DNA of 64,000 bases from Thalassobacillus sp043497085 (GTDB taxonomy: Bacteria; Bacillota; Bacilli; Bacillales; Halobacillaceae), in the NCBI GenBank assembly GCA_043497085.1, contig JBIEKI010000006.1, one strand, 5' to 3'. Under the pieces are notes generated by a model. That model searched no databases. It was not told where the DNA came from and worked only from the letters and a program-made list of their open reading frames with translations. This document shows positions 42,532-49,997 of the stretch, in pieces (within the stretch, counting starts at the first letter, position 1; the number at the start of each line of letters is the position of its first letter). A program made the translations under genes and the position numbers.

Positions 42532-43284
42532 TTACGAAGCGAAATGCGCCCGTAATGGTTTTGGTTCCTTTTTGATAAATTTTTCTTTTTCAATATCATT
42601 GATGTAGCTCATGTAGTTGCCCGGGTACTCTTTCATCAGCCAGCCTTCCATATTGCCATTCCCTCCATAGAGCGGGTCGGAATATGCGCCTTCCAGCGTA
42701 GCCGAACGTAACAATTCGAAAAACGTAGTAGGGGTGACACCTTTTAAATCTACCTCACCATCCTGGAATTTCTGCAGTATTTCATCCTTTTGTTTATCTT
42801 CGAGATCCACAAAGGACGAATCAAATCCATTCTGGCTTTCTTTTTCAATCGCCTGGATCCCTACCATGAACACCTCATGCCGTTTCAACCGCGTTTGGTA
42901 ACCCTGGAAGTCGGAACCCGGATAGAATGGACGCTGCATATATTCACGGTCGTTATGGCCATAGGCTCCAGCTAATTGATGGTCAATAAAGTAGGGAACC
43001 CCCAATTTGATTGCCCCTGGCCCGTTTTCATCCTCCGGGAAAATACGCTCAGTTGCCGCACTGAGAATATCGAAGTCCTTTTGCCTGGTGAAATACATCA
43101 ATGCCCGGTTGTAGTCATTCGCATCCTGGTTTTTCTCAGGAGATGCCTGCTGGTTATCGGTGAAGACATTTCTGCCAAGGATGGTGCCAAGAAATCCACC
43201 ACCGATAGCGCCTCCTGCGACATAACTTGAATTTTTGATAAATCGTCGTCGCGACATCGTCGATTTTGTATTTTCATCCGCCAT
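42532..43284 (-). CDS. Gluconate 2-dehydrogenase subunit 3 family protein, Tat-exported
   Basis: About 250 residues from ATG 43284, which has AAAGGGG upstream; the frame runs further upstream without a ribosome site. The start carries a twin-arginine signal (MSRRRFIKNSS) followed by the hydrophobic AGGAIGGGFLGTILG. The body (ILSAATERIFPEDENGPGA, YFIDHQLAGAYG) matches the small subunit of membrane gluconate 2-dehydrogenase-like enzymes. First gene of the unit with the GMC subunit, tatA and tatC. Confidence 0.88.
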   Translation of the reverse strand: MADENTKSTMSRRRFIKNSSYVAGGAIGGGFLGTILGRNVFTDNQQASPEKNQDANDYNRALMYFTRQKDFDILSAATERIFPEDENGPGAIKLGVPYFIDHQLAGAYGHNDREYMQRPFYPGSDFQGYQTRLKRHEVFMVGIQAIEKESQNGFDSSFVDLEDKQKDEILQKFQDGEVDLKGVTPTTFFELLRSATLEGAYSDPLYGGNGNMEGWLMKEYPGNYMSYINDIEKEKFIKKEPKPLRAHFAS

Positions 43285-43376
43285 ACTGCTGCCCCTTTCC
43301 AAAAAAGCGATAATTATGCATGTGTTTTTACCAATGTAACCATCAGAGGAAGAATCTATACTTTTTCTGAATGGAA

Positions 43377-43404
43377 TTGACATAACACCAATTAGTGTTA
43401 TATT
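43377..43404 (+). promoter_or_regulatory. Promoter with overlapping ArsR-type operator
   Basis: TTGACA at 43377 and TATATT at 43399 are 16 bp apart. ATAACAC and GTGTTAT arms (43383-43402) fill the spacer as a 20-bp near-palindrome, and a further GGTGTTAC half-site is at 43421-43428. It drives the AHSA1-arsR pair, so autorepression by the ArsR protein is likely. Confidence 0.65.
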
Positions 43405-43444
43405 AAACACATAACCAAAAGGTGTTACATAAAGGAGAGGTTAG

Positions 43445-43888
43445 ATGAGTAATCAAAGGAAGACAGTGCCTGAAATCAGAAAGAATGTCGTGTTTGATGC
43501 TCCGTTTGATGCTCCTGTGGACAAAGTCTGGAACGCAGTCACTACCGCGGAAGCAATAGAAGAGTGGTTCATGCCCAATAACTTTAAACCAGTGGAGGGA
43601 CATGAGTTTTACATCAAGTCTCAGTTTGAAACATCAAATTGTAAGGTGCTGAAAGTAGACAAACCGAATGAGGTCTCCTTCACTTGGGGAGAGCAAGGCT
43701 GGGTAATCACCTTTTACCTGGAAGAAGTTGATGGGAAAACCGCATTTACCTTAGTTCATTCTGGCTGGGGGGCGGCTGATGACGTAATGGCTCCAGCCAA
43801 TCGGCCGCAAATGGATATTCGTAATACGATGAATAATGGCTGGGACAAAATTGTGGATGACAGATTAAGAAAAGTGGTCGAGGGCTAA
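43445..43888 (+). CDS. SRPBCC / AHSA1-domain protein
   Basis: A 147-residue START-like protein of the Hsp90-activator-homolog (AHSA1) group: VVFDAPFDAPVDKVWNAVTT, EEWFMPNNFKPVEGHEF, and VSFTWGEQGWVITFYLEE, ending with GWDKIVDDRLRKV. AAAGGAGAGG precedes the ATG. The pairing with an ArsR repressor that follows by one-base overlap is very common in Firmicutes; the ligand is unknown. Confidence 0.9.
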   Translation: MSNQRKTVPEIRKNVVFDAPFDAPVDKVWNAVTTAEAIEEWFMPNNFKPVEGHEFYIKSQFETSNCKVLKVDKPNEVSFTWGEQGWVITFYLEEVDGKTAFTLVHSGWGAADDVMAPANRPQMDIRNTMNNGWDKIVDDRLRKVVEG

Positions 43889-44205
43889 TGGCTGCTACTG
43901 CCAGGCATGATGTTTACCAGGCGATCGCTGATCCTACCAGACGGCAGATGCTGAAGCAGTTGGCAGAAAAAGATGCCTCCATCAAAGAAATTGCGGACAG
44001 TTTTTCTGTAAGCAGGACGGCAATTGTGAAGCATTTACATGTGCTTTCAGAGGCAGAGCTGGTAAAGAGCAAGAAAAAAGGACGAGCAAAAATTTATTCT
44101 CTTCAGCCAGCCCAGCTGATGGAAGTAAAGGAATGGGTCTCCTTCTTTGAACAGTATTGGGATAACAAACTTGCTAATTTGAAACCCTTGGTTGAAGAGG
44201 ACTAA
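43888..44205 (+). CDS. ArsR family transcriptional regulator
   Basis: A 105-residue winged-helix protein: YQAIADPTRRQMLKQLAEK, then the recognition helix in DSFSVSRTAIVKHLHVLSEA, and KGRAKIYSLQ wing. It lacks the metal-binding ELCVCDL motif, so it is of the non-metal subgroup linked with SRPBCC partners. It probably represses its own promoter at 43377. Confidence 0.9.
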   Translation: MAATARHDVYQAIADPTRRQMLKQLAEKDASIKEIADSFSVSRTAIVKHLHVLSEAELVKSKKKGRAKIYSLQPAQLMEVKEWVSFFEQYWDNKLANLKPLVEED

Positions 44206-44271
44206 AGAGCTGTTGAGCAGCTCTTTTTCTATAAATAATTTCGTTAACATTTATAAAAAAGTGCCTATAAA

Positions 44272-44331
44272 AATGTGCCTGACCCCCAATGCGGTAATGC
44301 TTTACTAGACTGGGGGTCAGGCACTTTCTTT
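44272..44331. terminator. Terminator, dispersed hairpin family copy 7
   Basis: GTGCCTGACCCCCA and TGGGGGTCAGGCAC flank a loop with GGTAATGCTTTACTAG; T-rich on one side and A-rich on the other, so it may serve both arsR and the convergent GNAT gene. Confidence 0.85.
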
Positions 44332-44350
44332 CTAGCCAGTTGGACTCAGG

Positions 44351-44854
44351 TTATTGGAGTGGTTTTTTAAAAGCTTTGACGATAACACCGTCGTCAGCAG
44401 GTTCGAAATCCTGGGAAGGGATACGTTCAAACCCCATATTTGAATAAAGTGCCATGGCATTTTTCATAAAATCACCGGTATGTAGACCAATATGGGTATG
44501 ACCTTCTTTTTTTGCTGTTTCGATACAGTGAAGCACCAGGGATTTACCGATTCCTTTTTTCCGTGACGCGGGATCGACCGCAAGCATCCGTATTTCTGGA
44601 TAATCTGCTCCTTCTTCCAGCCACTCATAAGCTTCCGTATTAGCAGGAAAAAGTACAATGCTTCCGATGATGCTTCTACTTTCTTCCATAACATAGATAT
44701 TCACGCCTTCTTTCAAGTCATTTTCGGAAGAAAGCGTTCCTTTCAAGGCGTTCCAGTGTTCTTCGGACACAAGCGGTTTGTATTCCTCGTAGCAGCCGAT
44801 CCGTTGGTTTCGGACAAATGGGAGTTCCTCCTGTTTCATTGGTCGTATATGCAA
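44351..44854 (-). CDS. GNAT family N-acetyltransferase
   Basis: About 167 residues. IRMLAVDPASRKKGIGKSLV is the acetyl-CoA-binding core (motif A with RxxGxG), and IGLHTGDFMKNAMALYSNMGFERI is the C-terminal part. I place the start at TTG 44854 since AAAGGAG is eight bases upstream; the frame extends nine codons further through that ribosome site. Substrate unknown. Confidence 0.85.
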   Translation of the reverse strand: MHIRPMKQEELPFVRNQRIGCYEEYKPLVSEEHWNALKGTLSSENDLKEGVNIYVMEESRSIIGSIVLFPANTEAYEWLEEGADYPEIRMLAVDPASRKKGIGKSLVLHCIETAKKEGHTHIGLHTGDFMKNAMALYSNMGFERIPSQDFEPADDGVIVKAFKKPLQ

Positions 44855-45008
44855 ATTATCCACTCCTTTTCTTTCCTCCAATTATAACGAATTTTCGTTA
44901 AAGACATCAAAAAAACGGAATTTCGTAACAAACGTGTGGATCGGATCACAATGGAAAAAAGAGGTCTATCGTCCCGCTGCAAAAGGTTGTTTGAAACTTA
45001 ATTATTTT

Positions 45009-45064
45009 AAAGTGCCTGACCCCCAGTGAGTTGACGCTTTACTGCAGTGGGGTAAGGCACTTTT
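45009..45064 (+). terminator. Dispersed hairpin family copy 8
   Basis: AAGTGCCTGACCCCCA with TGGGGTAAGGCACTT around a GTGAGTTGACGCTTTACTGC loop. It stands directly before the polysaccharide deacetylase remnant and not after an obvious gene. Confidence 0.8.
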
Positions 45065-45249
45065 GCTCGGAAGAAACGTTATTATTAGGTCTTGCTTCGA
45101 TAGTGAATCCGAAACAAATAACTGGTATGGTAACTAAAGAGATGATTTACAAGGGAAAGGCAGATAAAAAGCAAATTGCTATCACTTTTGATGATGGCCC
45201 GGAAAAAAACTTATACACCAAAAATCAAAAAAGGGTAGAGGCTACTTAA
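45065..45249 (+). pseudogene. Remnant of a polysaccharide deacetylase gene
   Basis: The frame encodes ITGMVTKEMIYKGKADKK followed by QIAITFDDGPEKN, the start of a NodB deacetylase domain with its catalytic TFDDGP motif, then breaks off in KNQKRVEAT and a stop. The catalytic rest (HxxxH and later motifs) is missing. No ribosome site is present. A partial hairpin of the GTCTGATC/GGGGTCAGGC type follows at about 45253-45278. Confidence 0.7.
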
Positions 45250-45300
45250 AAGCGTCTGATCTTTTGGGGTCAGGCATTAATTAAGAACTAGGAAAGAGAG

Positions 45301-46569
45301 GTGAGGCTAATCAATTCAGAGGTTAGTATTTTAGGTGTGTTAGTAGCAATGGCGTTAACGATAATCTTGATATTAAGGAGAATTAACCCTCCATATGCCA
45401 TGATGGCAGGTGCTTTAGCTGGCGGAATCGTCGGTGGCCTTCATATAACAACTACCCTCGACTTCATGATCGAAGGTGCTCAATTACTGACACCAGCCGT
45501 ATTACGGATTTTAGCAGCAGGAGTCTTGGTTGGGGTTTTAATAGAATCAGGCGCGGCCAACGTCATTGCGAATACGATTGTTACAAAAATGGGAGAAACA
45601 AGAGCTTTATTAGCGATTACGGTATCCACATTAGTTTTAACGGCAGTAGGTGTGTTTATCGCAGCAGCTGTTATTACAGTTGCCCCGATTGCTTTAATGA
45701 TTGCCAAACGAACCGGAGTTTCAAGGCTAAGTGTTTTAATCGCTGTCGTATGTGGGGCGAGAGCAGGGAATGTAATGTCACCTAACCCGAATACCATTGC
45801 AGCGGCTGAAAGCTTTTCCTTACCGTTAACGAGCGTCATGTTTGCTGGACTAGTGCCAGCTGTCGTCGGAGCGGCGTTTACATATTTTATTGCCAAAAAA
45901 ATAAATAATAAAGGTTCAATGGTCACTAAAAACAGGGAAGAAAAGACAGATGAGAGGAATAAGCCTCCTTTTTTTGCAGCCATTTCAGGGCCATTGTTTG
46001 CGATTTTTCTCCTATCCTTGCAACCGTTATTCGATATTAAAATTGATTCATTACTTGCATTGCCAGCTGGAGGGTTCTTTGGGGCGGTCGTGATGAGAAA
46101 AACAACAGATTTAAAGTCTTTTATGTCAAGTGGGCTTCAAAAAATGGCTGGTATATCCATTTTAATACTAGCAACGGGGACATTAGCCGGCATTATCGTG
46201 AATTCCTCACTCAATAGTATGATTATGAGCGGCTTGAATGCATTTGATTTGCCCATCTCTTTCATAGCACCTCTATCAGGTTCGTTTATGGCGTTAGCGA
46301 CAGCATCCGCAACATCTTCTGCGGCAATTTCCAGTAATGTGTTTGGTGAAATATTGTTAGATAATGGAGTCAGCGCTTTAGCTGCTGCAACGATGATCAA
46401 TGCTGGTGCCGTTTCTTTTGATCATTTACCGCATGGTCCCCTCTTTCACATTTCACGGGATAGTTTCTTCATGCATATGAAAGAACGACTGAAAGCACTG
46501 CCATATGAAACGTTAATTGGGATTGTAATCGTGATTGTTTCTACGATTATTTATGGAGGTTTACTTTAA
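45301..46569 (+). CDS. GntP-family gluconate/organic acid permease
   Basis: A 422-residue integral membrane protein with about 12 helices. RINPPYAMMAGALAGGIVGG, SGAANVIANTIVTKMG, CGARAGNVMSPNPNTIAAAE and DHLPHGPLFHIS resemble GntP/CitM-type ion transporters. The GTG start has GGAAAGAG upstream at a short spacing and is not certain. No catabolic gene is adjacent, so the substrate remains open. Confidence 0.85.
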   Translation: MRLINSEVSILGVLVAMALTIILILRRINPPYAMMAGALAGGIVGGLHITTTLDFMIEGAQLLTPAVLRILAAGVLVGVLIESGAANVIANTIVTKMGETRALLAITVSTLVLTAVGVFIAAAVITVAPIALMIAKRTGVSRLSVLIAVVCGARAGNVMSPNPNTIAAAESFSLPLTSVMFAGLVPAVVGAAFTYFIAKKINNKGSMVTKNREEKTDERNKPPFFAAISGPLFAIFLLSLQPLFDIKIDSLLALPAGGFFGAVVMRKTTDLKSFMSSGLQKMAGISILILATGTLAGIIVNSSLNSMIMSGLNAFDLPISFIAPLSGSFMALATASATSSAAISSNVFGEILLDNGVSALAAATMINAGAVSFDHLPHGPLFHISRDSFFMHMKERLKALPYETLIGIVIVIVSTIIYGGLL

Positions 46570-46605
46570 AAGCTGGAGTACCTGGAAAGTTCTTACTTAA
46601 AACTG

Positions 46606-46642
46606 AAAATCCTCCAACATTTCGATATTAAGGTTGGGGGAT
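46606..46642 (+). terminator. Probable terminator after gntP-like gene
   Basis: ATCCTCCAAC and GTTGGGGGAT pair with one wobble, followed by AATATATT. Confidence 0.5.
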
Positions 46643-46773
46643 AATATATTGATTCGTTTCGGATGATTAAACCATGTTCTGATTGGATTTTGGAGCAGTG
46701 CATTAAGGAAGCAAATATTTATGAAAAACTATTCTTCTAGTGGCAGAAGAAGGGGAGTTAGGCAAAAAACAGT

Positions 46774-46803
46774 TTGACAACTTCCCCTGTATTTTGTCAT
46801 AAT
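46774..46803 (+). promoter_or_regulatory. Promoter of codBA operon
   Basis: TTGACA at 46774-46779 and CATAAT at 46798-46803 are 18 bp apart, 33 bp upstream of a PyrR-binding loop. Confidence 0.65.
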
Positions 46804-46835
46804 GTTGACTAACAACATACTGGTACCTTTAATTC

Positions 46836-46957
46836 AGTCCCGTGAGGCTGACAAGGACGGCGTTTTAAGAAAGATCTGTGAAAAACATACAATTCCGAGA
46901 GAGTTGTACCTTTTTCATGCAGCATCTTAAGGCTTCTTGTCGGAAACGGCAGGAAGT
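46836..46957 (+). promoter_or_regulatory. PyrR-controlled attenuator (leader of codBA)
   Basis: AGTCCCGTGAGGCT at 46836-46849 matches the PyrR binding-loop consensus ARUCCNGNGAGGYU. A terminator stem CTTCTTGTCG-GAAA-CGGCAGGAAG (46934-46957, ten pairs with two G-U) and eight T follow, and the intervening sequence can form alternatives. This is the layout of pyrimidine attenuators in Bacillus, where PyrR with UMP favours termination. Confidence 0.8.
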
Positions 46958-47024
46958 TTTTTTTATGCCCAATCTTTCCCGCTCCCGGTACCGGTATCTA
47001 TTACAGATACTGGAGGAATGGAAT

Positions 47025-48281
47025 ATGAAAATGACAGATAGCGATTTTGCATTAAAGGCTGTACCTCAGTCAGAACGGCACGGATTCTGGAAGATGCTGA
47101 TGGTTATGATGGGACTCACTTTCTTCTCAGCGAGCATGTGGTCAGGCGGAACACTTGGTACAGGTTTAACGTTTGTTCAGTTTATGGCGATTGTCCTGCT
47201 CGGTAATCTAATTCTTGGCGCTTATACAGGTGCTCTTGCTTATATTTCTGCAAAAACAGGCCTTTCTACTCACTTGCTCAGTCGTTATGCTTTCGGTGAA
47301 AAAGGATCCTACCTTGCTTCTTTGCTTCTTGGAGGAACGCAGGTCGGATGGTTTGGTGTCGGAGTGGTCATGTTCGCTCTTCCTGTTCAGAAAGTGACCG
47401 GCATCGATATGATCTGGCTGATCGCTGGTTCTGGCGTATTAATGACAGCTACGGCTTTCTTCGGGATGAAGGCGCTGATGTGGCTCAGCTTTATCGCAGT
47501 TCCCCTGATTACGATTCTTGGAAGTTTTTCCGTTTTTCAAGCGGCTGGAAGCATGGGTGGCTTTGAGCAGCTGATGGCGCACAGCCCGTCTGAATCACTT
47601 GGACTAGCGGCTGCACTGACAATTTGTATCGGTTCCTTTATTAGTGCTGGTACGTTAACCCCTGATTTCACCCGTTTCTCCAAAACGAAAAAATCTGCCG
47701 TCACAAGCACGGTCATTGCCTTTTTCATCGGGAATTCGCTTATGTTCCTATTCGGTGCAGTAGGTGCGATGGCGACAGGAAAAGCGGATATATCCGAAGT
47801 GATGTTCACACAAGGTCTGATTATTCCAGCCATTCTCGTACTCGGTATGAACATCTGGACAACGAATGATAATGCACTCTATGCTTCTGGACTCGGTTTC
47901 TCAAGCATTACGAAAATCACTAAAAACAAAGTGGTCATTTTTAACGGGATTGTCGGTACAGTGGCCGCGATGTGGCTGTATAACAATTTCGTCGGTTGGC
48001 TGACGATGCTCGGTTCTGCTCTACCGCCGATTGGAGCGATTATTTTAATCGATTATTATTTATACCGTCGTAAAGACATGGCTGCATTTGAACACCAGAC
48101 ATTCAAAAAAGTCAAATGGACCGGAATCATCGCCTGGGCAGCAGGTGTCGCGGCCGCCCAATGGGTACCGGGCATTGCACCAGTGAATGCCTTGATTGCT
48201 TCCATACTTGTCTATACCGTCCTGTCTAAGTTCGCCGAACAGACCGTACACCACCAAGTTGAAGAAGGAGAAGTTGTATGA
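47025..48281 (+). CDS. codB: Cytosine permease (NCS1 family)
   Basis: A 418-residue transporter with about 12 helices; length matches E. coli CodB. MSWSGGTLGTGL-type SASMWSGGTLGTGLTF, LSRYAFGEKGSYLAS, GGTQVGWFGVGVVMFALPV and TPDFTRFSK are NCS1 cytosine-branch marks. ATG 47025 is chosen because TGGAGGA is nine bases upstream; the frame is open for 49 more codons upstream, but that part overlaps the attenuator. Its stop overlaps codA, and control by PyrR fits pyrimidine salvage. Confidence 0.92.
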   Translation: MKMTDSDFALKAVPQSERHGFWKMLMVMMGLTFFSASMWSGGTLGTGLTFVQFMAIVLLGNLILGAYTGALAYISAKTGLSTHLLSRYAFGEKGSYLASLLLGGTQVGWFGVGVVMFALPVQKVTGIDMIWLIAGSGVLMTATAFFGMKALMWLSFIAVPLITILGSFSVFQAAGSMGGFEQLMAHSPSESLGLAAALTICIGSFISAGTLTPDFTRFSKTKKSAVTSTVIAFFIGNSLMFLFGAVGAMATGKADISEVMFTQGLIIPAILVLGMNIWTTNDNALYASGLGFSSITKITKNKVVIFNGIVGTVAAMWLYNNFVGWLTMLGSALPPIGAIILIDYYLYRRKDMAAFEHQTFKKVKWTGIIAWAAGVAAAQWVPGIAPVNALIASILVYTVLSKFAEQTVHHQVEEGEVV

Positions 48282-49513
48282 TTATTAAACAAGCGAAACT
48301 CCGGAGAAAAGAAGGCCTTTGGTCGATCCAGATAGATAATGGAGTCATCCAGAAGATTACGCAAGACCAAATAAACCAGGAAGATGAAACCACCATCGAT
48401 GCAGGAGGGTCGCTTGTCATCCCTCCATTCGTCGAACCGCATATTCATCTGGATACGACCCTGACTGCTGGCGATCCGGAGTGGAACAAAAGCGGTACTC
48501 TTTTTGAGGGAATTCAGCGCTGGTCAGAACGGAAAGATAAGCTGACTGCAGCGGATGTAAAAGAAAGAGCAAAGCAGGCTCTGGCAATGCAAATCGCAAA
48601 CGGCATCCAGCACGTGCGTACCCATGTCGATGTCACAGATCCTGAGCTGACCGCCTTGAAAGCTCTGTTAGAAGTAAAAGAAGAAATGAAAGAAGCGGTC
48701 GATCTTCAGCTCGTTGCTTTTCCACAAGAAGGCATTCTTTCCTACCCGAATGGAAAAGAATTGCTGGAAGAAGCTTTGAAGCTTGGAGCAGATGTGGTTG
48801 GAGCTATTCCACACTTTGAGTTCACCCGCGAGTATGGGGTGGAATCTTTGAAAATTGCTTTTGATCTCGCTCAAGAATATGACCGGTTTGTCGATGTGCA
48901 CTGTGATGAAATTGATGATGAACAATCCCGGTTTGTGGAAGTCGTCGCAACAGAGGCATTAGAAAGAGGTATGGGGGAGAAGGTGACTGCGAGTCATACG
49001 ACCGCCATGGGCTCGTATAACGATGCCTACACATCGAAGTTGTTCCGTCTGTTGAAGATGTCCGGCATTCATATTATCGCTAACCCCCTCGTCAACATCC
49101 ATCTGCAGGGCAGGTTCGACAGCTATCCAAAGCGGAGAGGTTTAACGAGGGTAAAAGAATTAAAGGAAGCCGGCATCAACGTTGGTTTTGGTCACGATGA
49201 CATCTTCGATCCGTGGTATCCGCTCGGAACAGGCAATATGCTGCAGGTCCTTCATATGGGGCTCCACCTCTCCCACCTGATGGGATATGAACAAATCAAA
49301 CAGGGCATGGATTTCATTACTGAAAATAGTGCCAGGATTTTAAACCTGAACGAAGCGTATGGCTTAGACGAAGGTCGACCAGCAAACTTGATTGTTCTCG
49401 ATGCTGAAGATGAATACGAAGCGGTAAGAAAGCAGGCGGCTGTCCGTTACTCGATCCGCCACGGAAAAGTTTTATCGGAAACAAAACCAGCTGAAACGAC
49501 GGTACATTTTTAA
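48278..49513 (+). CDS. codA: Cytosine deaminase
   Basis: Converts cytosine to uracil and ammonia. The 411-residue amidohydrolase is very close to E. coli CodA: VEPHIHLDTTLTAG (metal HxH), SGTLFEGIQRWSERK, GIQHVRTHVDVTDPELTALKA split, VDVHCDEIDDEQSRF, VTASHTTAMGSYNDAYTSKL and NVGFGHDDIFDPWYPLG (metal Asp). Coupled to codB by ATGA. A terminator follows within 20 bp. Confidence 0.96.
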   Translation: MIIKQAKLRRKEGLWSIQIDNGVIQKITQDQINQEDETTIDAGGSLVIPPFVEPHIHLDTTLTAGDPEWNKSGTLFEGIQRWSERKDKLTAADVKERAKQALAMQIANGIQHVRTHVDVTDPELTALKALLEVKEEMKEAVDLQLVAFPQEGILSYPNGKELLEEALKLGADVVGAIPHFEFTREYGVESLKIAFDLAQEYDRFVDVHCDEIDDEQSRFVEVVATEALERGMGEKVTASHTTAMGSYNDAYTSKLFRLLKMSGIHIIANPLVNIHLQGRFDSYPKRRGLTRVKELKEAGINVGFGHDDIFDPWYPLGTGNMLQVLHMGLHLSHLMGYEQIKQGMDFITENSARILNLNEAYGLDEGRPANLIVLDAEDEYEAVRKQAAVRYSIRHGKVLSETKPAETTVHF

Positions 49514-49531
49514 TAGAATCATGGCATAAGG

Positions 49532-49559
49532 AAAGACCGGCTGACTGCCGGTCTTTTTG
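49532..49559 (+). terminator. Terminator of codBA
   Basis: AAAGACCGGC and GCCGGTCTTT form a perfect stem with TGACT loop region, followed by TTTTG. Confidence 0.85.
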
Positions 49560-49602
49560 TATGGCGGGATAGTGACGGAGCCCTAATATATTGCAAAGCA
49601 GG

Positions 49603-49674
49603 GGCGGAAAACGACTTTATTTCAGTAATCCCCTCTATAATACCTGGGACGATCAATTTTATAGAACGTTCTTA
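49603..49674 (+). pseudogene. Remnant copy of the methanethiol oxidase/selenium-binding gene
   Basis: About 60 bp match bases 37968-38027 of the selenium-binding protein gene with few differences. The frame reads GKRLYFSNPLYNTWDDQFY, against GKRLYFSNSLYSSWDDQFY in the parent, then a stop after four more codons. It stands at the left border of the AT-rich defence island, with no start or ribosome site. The rest of the 484-bp gap to 49997 is AT-rich and shows no gene that I can support. Confidence 0.75.
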
Positions 49675-49997
49675 TAGAAATTATTACCACTCTTTTCTCG
49701 TGAAATATTGTTGTAACTTAACTGTAATGTAAGTAAAATATACCCTTGAGTGTTTCCCAATTACTGGTTTAAAATAGTGAATAGGATACATGTTTTCTTT
49801 AAGGTATAAATCTATATAAATCTAAAATAAAAATAAAGAGTATGAGTTAATGTTATCTTTAAAGGTTACTTAATTTCAGCCCTACTTTTGCTGATAAATT
49901 ACAAAATAACCAAATTTTTGCTAGAATGGTGTTAAATATTTAAATTATTCTAAGAATTAATATACATATTTCCGTTAAATATGAAGGAGTGAAATCT

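Noticed and set aside
31811..45064. Repeated hairpins considered as a CRISPR array
   Set aside because: Copies are kilobases apart, palindromic and followed by T-runs; no regular spacer pattern or cas gene.
46878..47024. N-terminal 49-codon extension of codB
   Set aside because: It overlaps the PyrR terminator and has no ribosome site; ATG 47025 has TGGAGGA at proper spacing.
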